Assembly: GCA_947447465.1 (NCBI GenBank)
Contig: CANFKE010000039.1
Location: 1 to 40,722 of the forward strand
DNA: 40,722 nt
Direction of reading: 5' to 3'
From: Chitinophagaceae bacterium
GTDB taxonomy: Bacteria; Bacteroidota; Bacteroidia; Chitinophagales; Chitinophagaceae
Positions 8,516 through 17,514 of this stretch are shown one piece after another. Made by a program: the position numbers and the translations under genes. Within the stretch, counting starts at the first letter, position 1. Each line of letters opens with the position of its first letter. The notes beneath the pieces were generated by a model that saw nothing but the letters and a program-made list of their open reading frames with translations, was not told where the DNA came from and did no database searches.

Positions 8516-8897
8516 ACCGGCAATAGTAGCAGGTATCATTTTAGCTGGCCTTGCTGTAGTATTAGGCGCATTTGCAGCGCATGGACTGAAAAGCATGTTA
8601 CCTCCTGAAAAGATCGATGTCTTTCAGAAAGGAGTCACATATCAGTTCTACCACAGCTTTGCACTACTTATTCTGGGCATTGTTTATGCATCATTTCCCA
8701 ATAAGCAACTCGAAATGGCCATGCCATTATTTGTTGGGGGCGTACTATGCTTTAGTGGAACGCTATATCTCTTTCCATTACTTGAAGTAAAAAATATCAA
8801 TATACCTGTAATCGGCAGACTGGTAACACCCGTTGGTGGTTTACTTTTTATTTCTGGATGGGTCATGTTTTTATTGGGTGTGTTGAAAAAATCTTGA
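8508..8897 (+). CDS. DUF423 integral membrane protein (YwdK/YgdD-like)
   Basis: 129 residues when started at the ATG at 8508 (MYRPAIVAGI). The frame is also open from a TTG at 8490, but the ATG inside the end of aroK gives the normal family N-terminus. Four hydrophobic helices are visible, the first with the family signature LGAFAAHGLK and a following FQKGVTYQFYHSFALL segment. DUF423 proteins are small inner-membrane proteins of unknown function. It overlaps aroK by 8 bases and is 33 bases before kdsB. Confidence 0.88.
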   Translation: MYRPAIVAGIILAGLAVVLGAFAAHGLKSMLPPEKIDVFQKGVTYQFYHSFALLILGIVYASFPNKQLEMAMPLFVGGVLCFSGTLYLFPLLEVKNINIPVIGRLVTPVGGLLFISGWVMFLLGVLKKS

Positions 8898-8930
8898 TTT
8901 ATCTATTATTAGTTCATAAGAAGAATTGTC

Positions 8931-9674
8931 ATGAAAGTAATTGCATTGATACCGGCGCGCCTTGGCGCCACTCGTTTCCCTTCAAAACTACTTGCACCTA
9001 TCAAGGGCAAAAGCGTTATACACCGTACTTATGAATCGGCAGTAAATACCGGCTTATTTGATGAAGTGATCGTTGTTACAGACAGTGATGAGATCATGGA
9101 TGAGATCATCAAAAACGGTGGCAAGGCAGTGAAGAGTAAGGGCACTTACGAAAGCGGAACAGACCGTATTGCTGAGATCGCCGAACATATGGAAGCAGAT
9201 GTATTTGTAAATGTACAAGGCGACGAACCATTCGTTCAAAAGCAACCACTGGAACAATTGTTGAACTTATTTACCGGAGCTGATGGTAACACCGTACAGG
9301 TAGCATCTCTGGTGCAGCGCCTTACCAATCCTGCACTGATACAAGATCATAATTATGTAAAGGTTGCTTTAGCACTTAATAATGATGCACTCTTCTTCTC
9401 TCGAAGTGTGCTCCCCTATCCTCGTAACAAAGAAATAGACATACCGTATTACGAACACATCGGTGTGTATGCATTCCGCAAAGAAGCACTAATGAACTTC
9501 ACCAACTGGCCAATGACCCCACTGGAAGCCGCTGAGAAGGTAGAGTGTCTCCGCTTCCTGGAACATGGGGTACCTATGCGTATGGCCATTACCCAATACA
9601 TGGGCGTGGAGATAGACACTCCTGAAGATATTATCAGAGCTGAGAAGCTTATGGAACAAAATGGATGGAGTTAA
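8931..9674 (+). CDS. kdsB: 3-deoxy-manno-octulosonate cytidylyltransferase (CMP-Kdo synthetase)
   Basis: 247 residues, the normal length. It activates Kdo with CTP to CMP-Kdo for lipid A core assembly. The nucleotide-binding N-terminus ALIPARLGATRFPSKLL, the VNVQGDEPF metal-binding motif, the YYEHIGVYAFRKEAL segment and the GVEIDTPEDI C-terminal motif are all present. It is the last gene of the run beginning at 5504 and is followed by a strong terminator. The Kdo transferase waaA, which uses the product, lies at 11576-12817 on the other strand. Confidence 0.96.
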   Translation: MKVIALIPARLGATRFPSKLLAPIKGKSVIHRTYESAVNTGLFDEVIVVTDSDEIMDEIIKNGGKAVKSKGTYESGTDRIAEIAEHMEADVFVNVQGDEPFVQKQPLEQLLNLFTGADGNTVQVASLVQRLTNPALIQDHNYVKVALALNNDALFFSRSVLPYPRNKEIDIPYYEHIGVYAFRKEALMNFTNWPMTPLEAAEKVECLRFLEHGVPMRMAITQYMGVEIDTPEDIIRAEKLMEQNGWS

Positions 9675-9707
9675 TAGCTCCATTACCTAACGACTTCATG
9701 AGTTTAT

Positions 9708-9754
9708 AAATAGAAACGCCGCTTCAACTATGAGCTGAAGCGGCGTTTCTATTT
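9708..9754. terminator. Bidirectional intrinsic terminator between kdsB and rfbC
   Basis: A perfect 19-bp inverted repeat (arms 9708-9726 and 9736-9754) with a 9-base loop. The core is GC-rich (ACGCCGCTTCA) and the arms end in AAAT/ATTT, giving short U-runs on both strands. It serves the convergent genes kdsB and rfbC. Confidence 0.9.
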
Positions 9755-9765
9755 CTGTTTGTTGA

Positions 9766-10317
9766 TTATACAAACAAGTTATTGGCATCCTTAAGCAATG
9801 GTTGTTTCTGATCTTTTTCAGAAACAATTGCTTTGCTGATGTCTATCTTCCAGTCAATGTTGATTGCAGGATCGGCAAAATACACACCACCTTCACAATC
9901 TTTGCTATAGTAGTTATCGCATTTGTAGAAAACCTCAGCAGTATCGCTCAAAACAGCATAACCATGAGCAAAACCATGAGGAATAAGGAACTGTACCTTA
10001 TTCTCTGCCGACAATTCTATACCATACCACTGACCATAGGTCTTACTACCCTTGCGAATATCAACTGCCACATCCCATATACTACCTTCCAGTACACGTA
10101 AGAGCTTGGCCTGTGGAACAGGATTATTCTGATAATGCAAGCCACGCAATACATTCTTAATAGAACGAGCCTGATTATCTTGTATGAAATTAACTGCATT
10201 ACCCTGATCTTCAAATGTGCTCTTGCGATAGCTTTCAAAAAAATAACCACGCTCATCACCATGCACCTTTGGCTCAAGTATCAATAGTCCGTCTATATGT
10301 GTTTTTGTTACCTTCAT
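9766..10317 (-). CDS. rfbC: dTDP-4-dehydrorhamnose 3,5-epimerase
   Basis: 183-residue cupin epimerase (RmlC) of the dTDP-L-rhamnose pathway. Visible signatures are PKVHGDERGYFFESY, the catalytic His in RGLHYQ (H61), K71, the IPHGFAHGY strand (113-120), Y131, and D169 completing the His-Asp dyad. The rest of the rhamnose pathway (rfbA, B, D) is not in this window. It is co-transcribed behind the aminotransferase gene, 11 bases upstream, suggesting a shared role in surface polysaccharide. Confidence 0.95.
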   Translation of the reverse strand: MKVTKTHIDGLLILEPKVHGDERGYFFESYRKSTFEDQGNAVNFIQDNQARSIKNVLRGLHYQNNPVPQAKLLRVLEGSIWDVAVDIRKGSKTYGQWYGIELSAENKVQFLIPHGFAHGYAVLSDTAEVFYKCDNYYSKDCEGGVYFADPAINIDWKIDISKAIVSEKDQKQPLLKDANNLFV

Positions 10318-10328
10318 TGCAATAGATA

Positions 10329-11456
10329 TTATCCTATTATTTCGATCAAGTTATTTGTAATGTATGCCAGTTCTTCTTCAGTAAGTTCTGTGTGCATTGG
10401 TAATGATATAACACAGTCCTGCAACATGTCAGTAACAGGAAGCACACTATTAGCTAAATTATAATCCTTCAGCATTTCCTGCTTGTGGCTAGGCACAGGA
10501 TAGTAGATCATAGATGGTATGTTACGTTCCGCCAGCTTTTTTTGTAATGTATCTCTGTCGAACCCGTTGATCTGCAATGTATATTGATGGAATACATGGT
10601 AAGAATAGGGCGCACGGTATGGTGTGGTGATCTTAGGATGATTTTTGAACGCCTTATCATAATAGTCTGCAGCCTGACGACGAGAGTAGCAATACTCGTC
10701 CAGCTTCTTCAATTTTATGCGCAAAACTGCTGCCTGTATAGTATCAAGGCGGCTATTACAACCTACCATCTCATGGTAGTACCTTGTCTGCTGACCATGA
10801 TTAGCGATCATCTTCAATTTCTGAGCCAGTTCATCATCATTGGTAAACATTGCACCACCGTCGCCATATCCGCCGAGGTTCTTAGACGGGAAGAATGACG
10901 TGCAACCTATTATCCCCATGGCACCTGTCTTAACAGTAGTACCATTTGAGAAAGTATATGTGCTACCTATGGCTTGTGCATTATCTTCTACAACTGCTAT
11001 ATTGTGCTCCTTAGCTATTGCAAGTAGTGGCTCCATATTCACACTTTGTCCATAAAGGTGAACAGGTATGATAGCTTTTGTTTTTGAGGTGATTGCCTTC
11101 TTTACACTTTCCATATTCATGGTAAAAGTGTCGGGGTCAACATCAACAAAAACCGGAGTGAGCTTTAAAAGCGCAACTACTTCAACTGTAGCTATATATG
11201 TATAACTTGGAGTGATCACTTCATCTCCGGGCTGCAAACCTAAAGCCATCAGGGCTATCTGTAATGCGTCTGTACCATTAGCACACGGAATTACATGTTT
11301 TACACCCAGATATTGGGCCAATTCTGTAGCAAAACTATGAACGTCTGGCCCACCTATGAATGCCGCATTTTCAATTACATGATTTATTGCTGTATCTACT
11401 TCTGCTTTTATCTTCTGATATTGCCTTTTCAGGTCAACCATTTGTAACTGCTGCAT
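10329..11456 (-). CDS. DegT/DnrJ/EryC1/StrS sugar aminotransferase
   Basis: 375 residues with a PLP-dependent sugar aminotransferase fold. The PLP-binding Asp and Gln are in VVEDNAQAIG and the Schiff-base lysine is in SFFPSKNLGGYGDGG (about residue 192). The N-terminal MVDLKRQY and NAAFIGGPDV segments resemble WbpE/WlbC-type enzymes that aminate UDP-3-keto sugars, but the substrate cannot be fixed from sequence. The frame is open from a TTG at 11462; I prefer the ATG at 11456 (MQQLQMVDLK). An exact -7 box lies at 11475-11482, so the leader is about 10-12 nt. Operon with rfbC. Confidence 0.88.
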   Translation of the reverse strand: MQQLQMVDLKRQYQKIKAEVDTAINHVIENAAFIGGPDVHSFATELAQYLGVKHVIPCANGTDALQIALMALGLQPGDEVITPSYTYIATVEVVALLKLTPVFVDVDPDTFTMNMESVKKAITSKTKAIIPVHLYGQSVNMEPLLAIAKEHNIAVVEDNAQAIGSTYTFSNGTTVKTGAMGIIGCTSFFPSKNLGGYGDGGAMFTNDDELAQKLKMIANHGQQTRYYHEMVGCNSRLDTIQAAVLRIKLKKLDEYCYSRRQAADYYDKAFKNHPKITTPYRAPYSYHVFHQYTLQINGFDRDTLQKKLAERNIPSMIYYPVPSHKQEMLKDYNLANSVLPVTDMLQDCVISLPMHTELTEEELAYITNNLIEIIG

Positions 11457-11474
11457 ACTCAATTTTTAACGGCG

Positions 11475-11505
11475 CAAACCTACGATTTTATCTGCGTATA
11501 TGAAA
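11475..11505 (-). promoter_or_regulatory. Promoter of the aminotransferase-rfbC operon
   Basis: TAGGTTTG on the reverse strand (11475-11482) matches TAnnTTTG exactly; TTTC at 11502-11505, 19 bases upstream, is a near-match -33 element. A weak imperfect hairpin (about 11547-11570) sits upstream without a T-tract, so termination of waaA is unclear. Confidence 0.55.
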
Positions 11506-11575
11506 ATAAGAAACTACCACATTACCCTTTTATCAATACTTGTGATTGACCAATGAATGGCCAATATGAACTGCC

Positions 11576-12817
11576 TTACGAAATATATTGATCTATCCTT
11601 GTCATTACTTTTTCCGTAGCACCCTGCCTGCTCATCACATACTCTTTGGCGGCTACTGCCATTCTCCTGTAAATGGCCTCATTATGAAATGAACTCAATA
11701 GACCGATCAAGTCTTCCGGTTTATTTACAACCTTAGCTCCACCCTGCTCAACAAGATCTACCGCCTCAATAAACTGATGGAATACAGGACCATAAAAACA
11801 AGGCAATCCATAAACAGCAGGCTCTAAGACATTATGTACACCCGCCTTTCCAAACCCACCTCCTACCCAGGCGGCAGTGCCATATCTGTACAACTGCAGC
11901 AGGAAGCCTACTTTATCTACCAATAATACTTTTCTGTCGCTACTTCCTGACCACTCACTCCACTTGACCACATCATTTTCATATGATCTAACTATCTCAT
12001 TAATGTGGCTTTCATGTACCTCATGCGGAACAAGTATCAATTTCCAACCTTCCGGTAATGATGGAAGAGCCTTACAAAGTAGCTGCTCATCATCAGTCCA
12101 TGTACTTCCGGCAATGAGTATCTTACTACTACCACAAAATGCTTCAGCTATGGGAAGTGTAATAACCTGAGATGCGGCTTTTACCACCCTGTCAAAACGA
12201 GTATCACCGCCTATTATTGCATTATTGATATTGATACTTTTTAACAGATCCACACTCTCCTGATCCTGAACAAATATGTCGGTAAAACAGCTGAGCATTT
12301 CTCTTTGCAAACCTCCGTACCATTTAAAGAACCCCTGATCTTGATTGAACTTTGCTGAAAAAAGTATTGTTGCTACTCCATCTTGTTTCAGAGCTGACAA
12401 ATAAAAATACCATAGTTCGTATTTAACGAACAGGCAAATAGATGGACTTACCAGGCCGATGAATGTTTGTGCATTATATAGGTTATCAACTGGCAAATAA
12501 AATATATGGTCTGCCCCGTCATAATCTTTTCTGACCTCATAACCCGATGGAGAAAAGAAGGTAAGTATTATTGCATAATCAGGATGCTGAACTCGCAACG
12601 CTTCTATAACGGGCCTGCCCTGCTCGAACTCACCCAATGATGCACAATGCACCCATATACGTCGGCGCTCTTCGTTGATTAGTGATCGCCTGATCTTATC
12701 TAGCAGACCTTTCCGCCCATCTACAAATAGTTTAGCCTTGGGTTGAAATAGCGAGGCTACCTTTATACCCAATACATACACCCCAATAACTAATCTGTAA
12801 ATAAGAAAGCTGATCAT
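11576..12817 (-). CDS. waaA: 3-deoxy-D-manno-octulosonic acid (Kdo) transferase
   Basis: 413-residue GT30 enzyme that transfers Kdo from CMP-Kdo to lipid A precursor at the inner membrane. An N-terminal hydrophobic anchor (about 3-23) is followed by VHCASLGEFEQGRP with the catalytic Glu (E63), and later KYELWYF, SAKFNQDQGFF, GGDTRFDR, the AGSTWTDDE nucleotide site, VPHEVHESHI and GGFGKAGVHNVLEPAVYG. All are family hallmarks. Its start overlaps the stop of the upstream outer-membrane protein gene by 4 bases, so the two are likely translated together. Confidence 0.95.
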   Translation of the reverse strand: MISFLIYRLVIGVYVLGIKVASLFQPKAKLFVDGRKGLLDKIRRSLINEERRRIWVHCASLGEFEQGRPVIEALRVQHPDYAIILTFFSPSGYEVRKDYDGADHIFYLPVDNLYNAQTFIGLVSPSICLFVKYELWYFYLSALKQDGVATILFSAKFNQDQGFFKWYGGLQREMLSCFTDIFVQDQESVDLLKSININNAIIGGDTRFDRVVKAASQVITLPIAEAFCGSSKILIAGSTWTDDEQLLCKALPSLPEGWKLILVPHEVHESHINEIVRSYENDVVKWSEWSGSSDRKVLLVDKVGFLLQLYRYGTAAWVGGGFGKAGVHNVLEPAVYGLPCFYGPVFHQFIEAVDLVEQGGAKVVNKPEDLIGLLSSFHNEAIYRRMAVAAKEYVMSRQGATEKVMTRIDQYIS

Positions 12818-13605
12818 TCAAATGTTATGTCTTCTGATTTGCGTTTGAAGATAGGTATCATCCATCCTGCACGTACTCCCAGAAGCACATCGTTTCTCTT
12901 CTTATCATCAGCATGACCTACATCAAACAAATAAGCCCTTCTGCCCTCAGTGAATCCCCACATAAGATCCAATCCGAAATTGAAGTTCAACAGACCATTC
13001 TTGGCGAAATAAGTATATCCGGCATATTGCTCTAAAAACCAACCTTGTGTTAGTCTGTCATATCCGTTTTTATAATCTCCCTGCAGCATAGCCACATCAC
13101 CATCACGATTATAAATATTGATCTTATGCTGAATAAATCCTACTGTTGTTAAAAACATAAGGCCATTGTCCTTTTCTCCTTTTTTAAGCGGTATGATCTT
13201 CCCGGCCTGAATACCTGTAAGAAAACCACGCTCATATACAGGCACACCCACACGCTGGCCGTTTATGTTTATGGTCTGGAATACCTTACCGTTAAAATCG
13301 CCTGAATATTTGTCTTTGATATTGCAAACAAAGGAGTCTTCCACTATTTTGTTACCCAACAGAAAATCATATTTCACCCCAAACAACCAATTTCCTTTGG
13401 TCTTGTAAGTAACAGATGCACCCACACGGTAGTCTATACCAAATCGTTTAGCCATGTCTAGCATGGGTTTATCAGCAGATACATTACCGTTCAATATAAA
13501 CCCATAATGCATCTTTTTACCTGCACTCGGGCCAAAAAGATCATCCTGAGCATTGGCAACAATGCATGATAACAATAATAGGGTTGTAATAAAATATGAC
13601 TTCAT
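12814..13605 (-). CDS. Predicted outer-membrane beta-barrel protein
   Basis: 263 residues with a clear signal peptide (MKSYFITTLLLLSCIVANA, then QDD). The mature part alternates polar and aromatic/hydrophobic residues as in small outer-membrane barrels (e.g. YRVGASVTYKTKGNWLFGVK, LNFNFGLDLMWGF). I do not recognise a named family; similar proteins sit next to waaA in Bacteroidota. It shares a 4-base overlap with waaA, which hints at an envelope/LPS-related role, but no function is shown. No exact TAnnTTTG box was found in front of it. Confidence 0.65.
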   Translation of the reverse strand: MKSYFITTLLLLSCIVANAQDDLFGPSAGKKMHYGFILNGNVSADKPMLDMAKRFGIDYRVGASVTYKTKGNWLFGVKYDFLLGNKIVEDSFVCNIKDKYSGDFNGKVFQTININGQRVGVPVYERGFLTGIQAGKIIPLKKGEKDNGLMFLTTVGFIQHKINIYNRDGDVAMLQGDYKNGYDRLTQGWFLEQYAGYTYFAKNGLLNFNFGLDLMWGFTEGRRAYLFDVGHADDKKRNDVLLGVRAGWMIPIFKRKSEDITFE

Positions 13606-13782
13606 ATATATGAGTACTTCTGTAGCGTGAAATTAATTCAATAAGGTAACAAGTAAAAAAGTAAAATCAAACGAAAAAATTACATAGTTCCATGTACTTT
13701 ACTCTGACAGTTCCTATTTCTATGCAAATGTTAATATTTTCTTTATTCCAAAAATGAAAGTCATGGATTTAGGGTTAATTTA

Positions 13783-13790
13783 TAACTTTG
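13783..13790 (+). promoter_or_regulatory. -7 box for the membrane protein / winged-helix pair
   Basis: TAACTTTG is an exact TAnnTTTG match. Transcription should start near 13796, giving a leader of about 13 nt to the ATG at 13809. The TTG at 13788 lies inside the box and is not the start codon. Confidence 0.6.
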
Positions 13791-13808
13791 TATCTCAAAG
13801 TGCTTTTT

Positions 13809-14450
13809 ATGAATTCCAATACTGATAATGCTTCACTTGAAGCGCTGCAGGATATTCGCAGCATTATGGATCGTTCGGCCAGATTTGTATCCCTTAGCGG
13901 TATGAGCGGAGTATGGGCAGGCAGTGTTGCCTTGGTTGGCTCATATATTGCTTACCAATTACTTCAAAAACCGGCATATAAGTTCATAGGAAAGCCTCTT
14001 GATGGCACTCCTGAATTCTTTGATAAATTTACAGTGCACCTTTTACTTCTGGGTGTTGCCGTTTTTGTAATTGCTCTGGCAGGTGCATTTTATTTCACTT
14101 TTAAAAAGGCCAGAAAACACAGCCACACTCTTTGGAACAATGCATCACGTCAACTATTGATACAGGGATTTTTCCCTTTGCTCGCCGGTGGGGTCTTCTC
14201 TGTAGCCTTTATATATTATGGTTGTGGCATGTTCGTAGCTCCGGTATGTCTGGTATTCTATGGACTGGCACTCATAAGCGGAAGTCGACATACGCTGTCT
14301 GACATACGTTACCTTGGGATGCTCGAAGTAGTTCTGGGATGCAGCGCATTATTCTTTCCGGGCTTCGGTCTATACTTTTGGGCAATTGGTTTTGGTATAT
14401 TGCACATATTTTATGGTGTAATGATGTGGAACAAATACGACAAAGAGTAA
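13809..14450 (+). CDS. Multi-pass membrane protein of unknown function paired with a winged-helix regulator
   Basis: 213 residues from the ATG at 13809. A soluble N-terminal helix (MNSNTDNASLEALQDIRSIM) is followed by about six hydrophobic segments (roughly residues 30-50, 75-98, 118-136, 139-156, 170-186, 190-207). No enzymatic motif is seen. In Bacteroidota such proteins commonly precede a small winged-helix protein, as here (1-base gap). The N-terminal helix may contact that regulator; this is inference. The frame is open from a TTG at 13788, which is rejected because it overlaps the -7 box. Confidence 0.7.
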   Translation: MNSNTDNASLEALQDIRSIMDRSARFVSLSGMSGVWAGSVALVGSYIAYQLLQKPAYKFIGKPLDGTPEFFDKFTVHLLLLGVAVFVIALAGAFYFTFKKARKHSHTLWNNASRQLLIQGFFPLLAGGVFSVAFIYYGCGMFVAPVCLVFYGLALISGSRHTLSDIRYLGMLEVVLGCSALFFPGFGLYFWAIGFGILHIFYGVMMWNKYDKE

Positions 14451-14451
14451 A

Positions 14452-14751
14452 ATGAGCAACCCGATAGCACAACTAAATAAAATTTTTGACAGTCGTATCC
14501 GAATTGGCATTATGAGCGCCCTCATAGTCAGCGAAAGTGTAAATTTCAATGACCTCAAATCTCTTATTGATGTTACTGATGGTAATCTTGCAACGCATCT
14601 GAAAACGTTAGAAGAGAACGCATTCATTAAAGTAGAAAAAGGATTTATTGGTCGTAAAACAAATACTACCTACAGCATAACCAGATCAGGAGAAAAAGCA
14701 TTCAGAAGTCATCTTGATGCACTTGAAAAGATCATTAAAGGACTAGGCTAA
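14452..14751 (+). CDS. Winged-helix DNA-binding transcriptional regulator
   Basis: A 99-residue MarR/ArsR-like winged helix (HTH_34 type). DSRIRIGIMSALIVSESVNF forms helix 1, FNDLKSLIDVTDGNLATHLK the helix-turn-helix with recognition helix, and FIKVEKGFIGRKTNTTYSIT the beta-wing. No sensing domain. It follows the membrane-protein gene by one base and probably controls its own operon or transduces a membrane signal. Confidence 0.85.
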   Translation: MSNPIAQLNKIFDSRIRIGIMSALIVSESVNFNDLKSLIDVTDGNLATHLKTLEENAFIKVEKGFIGRKTNTTYSITRSGEKAFRSHLDALEKIIKGLG

Positions 14752-14841
14752 ATATCCTTACATAGCTTGAATTGGTAGAGACTTCAACACTGCCAACTTA
14801 CCCAAGTATGCCTAATTATTGTGTGATAGAATTACTAAAAA

Positions 14842-14863
14842 AGGGATGTAAGAATACATCCCT
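14842..14863 (-). terminator. Intrinsic terminator after homoserine dehydrogenase
   Basis: AGGGATGTA (14842-14850) and TACATCCCT (14855-14863) form a perfect 9-bp stem with a 4-base loop. On the minus strand it is followed by six T. It may also limit read-through from the winged-helix gene on the plus strand, although no T-run follows on that side. Confidence 0.85.
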
Positions 14864-14876
14864 ATGATCAAACACA

Positions 14877-16121
14877 CTATACTACTAACATATCTTCAAA
14901 GGCCTTTACCTTGACCCTCTGCGTTACAAATGCATCCGGCAACAAAACAACTGATGTACCTTTTTGTTTCCACCAAGTGTCTTTCACAAGATTTGAAAAA
15001 TGTACAATGCCAACTACATATGTCCTGGCATCATTACCCGACCATTCATCGATTCGCTCAAAAAAATTAGCGGGAATGGGATCATCTGGAGCTGTACTTA
15101 CATAAATGCGCAAATAAAAATCATTGGTCAGTTTTGATGGCTGTTGATTATACAATTTTTTGTACTCATACCTGTAGTTATAACGAAGTGCGGAAAGATC
15201 ACTGATCACTGCTGATGCTGTAGGAAATCCCCCGGCACCTTTCCCATTGAAAAATTGTCTATCTGCAAGCCCACTTTCTATGATCACTCCGTTGTATTCA
15301 TTCTTTACATGAAATAGTGCATTCTCTTTCTTCAGAAATTGAGGAAAAACAAACGCCGCTATATTGCCACTCAGCAGCTTATGAGCATGTGCTACTAACT
15401 TTATCTCATAGCCTTTTTCTCTGGCATATTGTGCATCGTGTTCTTCCAGATGATGAATTCCGGTATAAGTAAGTTCTTTAGGATGGCTCACAACACCATA
15501 AGCATGTGTGAGCAATATCGTCAGCTTGTTCAGCGCATCAGTACCCTCTATATCCAATGCCGGGTCACTTTCAGCAAAACCATTTTCCTGTGCCTGCTTC
15601 AATGCCTCAGAAAAATCAAGACCATCCTCTGCTATCTTGGAAAGTATGTAATTAGTAGAGCCGTTCACTATCCCACTTACACTTCTGAGCAAGTCATTAT
15701 CATAATATTCTTCAAGATTTCTGATAACGGGAATACTGGCACAGCAGGCAGCCTCATATAGAAACGGGACATTATATTTTTTCTGTAATGCAAGTAATTC
15801 GGGCAAATGCTCTGCTATCATCTTTTTATTTGCGCTCACCACAGCTTTACCTTTCCTCAGCGCATTGCTTACTATATCATATGCGGCATTGGCATCGTCA
15901 ATTAGTTCCACTATCACATTGATAGATTCATCGCTTAGTATTTCAACAGGATTGACTGTAAATAGTGCTCGTGGGGCTTTTCTCAGCTTTTCAGGATGTT
16001 TGATACATACCTTACTGATATTTGCATTGAGAGATGTATTGTTTTGTATTACCTGCCAAAGGCTCTCGCCAACTACGCCAAAGCCGAAAAGGCCAATATT
16101 TAGTTTTGTTTGTTTAGACAT
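14877..16121 (-). CDS. hom: Homoserine dehydrogenase
   Basis: 414 residues from the ATG at 16121 (MSKQTKLNIGLFGFGVVGES). An upstream in-frame ATG at 16205 would add 28 residues before the Rossmann fold, atypical for the family. The NAD(P)-binding GLFGFGVVG is at 10-18. SANKKMIAEH, YEAACCASIPVIRNLEEY, SGIVNGSTNYILSKI and ESDPALDIEGTDALNKL are the catalytic signatures. It reduces aspartate semialdehyde to homoserine. The last ~90 residues (from NDFYLRIYV) look ACT-like, so feedback regulation is possible. It lies 93 bases downstream of the cystathionine gamma-synthase-type gene and is presumably under the same SAM riboswitch. Confidence 0.92.
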   Translation of the reverse strand: MSKQTKLNIGLFGFGVVGESLWQVIQNNTSLNANISKVCIKHPEKLRKAPRALFTVNPVEILSDESINVIVELIDDANAAYDIVSNALRKGKAVVSANKKMIAEHLPELLALQKKYNVPFLYEAACCASIPVIRNLEEYYDNDLLRSVSGIVNGSTNYILSKIAEDGLDFSEALKQAQENGFAESDPALDIEGTDALNKLTILLTHAYGVVSHPKELTYTGIHHLEEHDAQYAREKGYEIKLVAHAHKLLSGNIAAFVFPQFLKKENALFHVKNEYNGVIIESGLADRQFFNGKGAGGFPTASAVISDLSALRYNYRYEYKKLYNQQPSKLTNDFYLRIYVSTAPDDPIPANFFERIDEWSGNDARTYVVGIVHFSNLVKDTWWKQKGTSVVLLPDAFVTQRVKVKAFEDMLVV

Positions 16122-16214
16122 GATCATTTGTTTTATGAGGTGATAAAAGAAAATGGGGCTGCAAAATTTATCACTGATCTGGTTCTTATTGCCATATAAT
16201 GTCACTTACTGAAA

Positions 16215-17399
16215 TTAATTGATCTCAACAAGTTCTTCAGCTAAACGATGTGCTGATACAGCAATATTCAACGCACTTTCCAGATCATTGATAAGGTCTG
16301 AAACATCTTCAAGACCAACACTGAGCCTGATAAGGCTATCAGCTACACCGGCAGCACGTCGCTTATCTGCAGGTATGCTCTTATGTGTCATGGTAGCCGG
16401 ATGACATAATAAACTTTTTACCCCGCCAAGGCTCTCTGCAAGCTTAAAATACTTAGTGCTGCACACAACAGTTTTAGCGGCAGCTGTAGTTCCTGCTTTT
16501 AGCGTAAAGGAGACTACCCCGCCACCGGCACTCTGCTGCGCTGCTGCTATAATATGATTATGATGATCATATAGACCGGGGTAATAAACTGTATCAATTG
16601 CAGGGTGTTGCTGCAAAAATTTTGCAACAGCAAGTGCATTCCTACTATGCTCTGCCACACGCAGATGTAATGTTTCTATACCACGAATAACTAACCAACT
16701 GTCATGCGGAGACAATATTGCCCCACTAGCATTCTGTATAAATTTGATCTCATCACCTACTTCTTTAGTCTTGGTCACTACTAATCCCGCTATCAGATCA
16801 CTATGACCACCAAGATATTTTGTTGCACTATGAACAACAATATCTGCACCGAGAAGTATGGGTTGCTGAAGTGCAGGAGAAGCAAAAGTATTATCTACAC
16901 ATAGTAATGCACCATTACTGTGTGCAATTGCTGCTATTGCTTTAATATCGCTGATCTTGAGTGTAGGGTTAGTAGGCGTTTCCAACCACACAAGTTTTGT
17001 CCTCGACGTTATCGCTTCTGCCACGTTATCGGCATTGGTAGTGTCAACATAGTTGACCGTAATGCCAAACTTCTGATACACATGAGTAAATAGCCTGAAA
17101 GCGCCACCATATATATCATCTACGGCTAGTATCTCATCGCCACTTTTAAGCAGTTTTACCACTGCGTCTATTGCTGCCAGTCCACTGGCAAAGGCATATC
17201 CTGCGGATCCTTCTTCCAGCTCTGCTATGACTTTTTCAAGTACTGCTCTTGTGGGATTGTTGCTGCGCGCATAATCATATCCCATGTTTTCTCCGGGTGC
17301 TTCTTGTACAAATGTGGAGGTCTGATAAATGGGAACAGATATTGCCCCTGTTAATGGATCTACCGGAATACTGTGGATCAGTTTTGTTGCTTTGCTCAT
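16215..17399 (-). CDS. metB: Trans-sulfuration PLP enzyme, cystathionine gamma-synthase type
   Basis: 394 residues of the Cys/Met metabolism PLP family. YDYARSNNPTR, the EGSAGYAFASGLAA phosphate loop, VWLETPTNPTLK, CVDNTFASP with the PLP Asp, the Schiff-base K194 in HSATKYLGGHSD, and ESLGGVKSLLCHPATMTH are all intact. Length and motifs fit cystathionine gamma-synthase. A cystathionine gamma-lyase or O-acetylhomoserine-type activity cannot be excluded by sequence alone. The SAM riboswitch directly upstream (17603-17726) and the following homoserine dehydrogenase favour a biosynthetic role toward methionine. Confidence 0.85.
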   Translation of the reverse strand: MSKATKLIHSIPVDPLTGAISVPIYQTSTFVQEAPGENMGYDYARSNNPTRAVLEKVIAELEEGSAGYAFASGLAAIDAVVKLLKSGDEILAVDDIYGGAFRLFTHVYQKFGITVNYVDTTNADNVAEAITSRTKLVWLETPTNPTLKISDIKAIAAIAHSNGALLCVDNTFASPALQQPILLGADIVVHSATKYLGGHSDLIAGLVVTKTKEVGDEIKFIQNASGAILSPHDSWLVIRGIETLHLRVAEHSRNALAVAKFLQQHPAIDTVYYPGLYDHHNHIIAAAQQSAGGGVVSFTLKAGTTAAAKTVVCSTKYFKLAESLGGVKSLLCHPATMTHKSIPADKRRAAGVADSLIRLSVGLEDVSDLINDLESALNIAVSAHRLAEELVEIN

Positions 17400-17514
17400 C
17401 TTTCTTGGTTTTTATATGATTAATAAATAAAATGTTTATTTAATGATCACTTACCAAGGTTTACCGGTAGAGCATTATCATGTCAACGTCTATTACAGAC
17501 ATGACACAAATAAA

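Noticed and set aside
11547..11570. Hairpin ATTGaCCA/TGGcCAAT as a terminator of waaA
   Set aside because: The stem has an internal mismatch and no T-run follows on the minus strand; too weak to call.
9766..12817. Complete O-antigen or capsule cluster
   Set aside because: Only rfbC, one aminotransferase and waaA are present; no polymerase, flippase or glycosyltransferases other than waaA.
16122..16205. 28-residue N-terminal extension of homoserine dehydrogenase
   Set aside because: The Rossmann fold normally begins within the first ~10 residues; the ATG at 16121 gives that, and the extension has no targeting or domain character.
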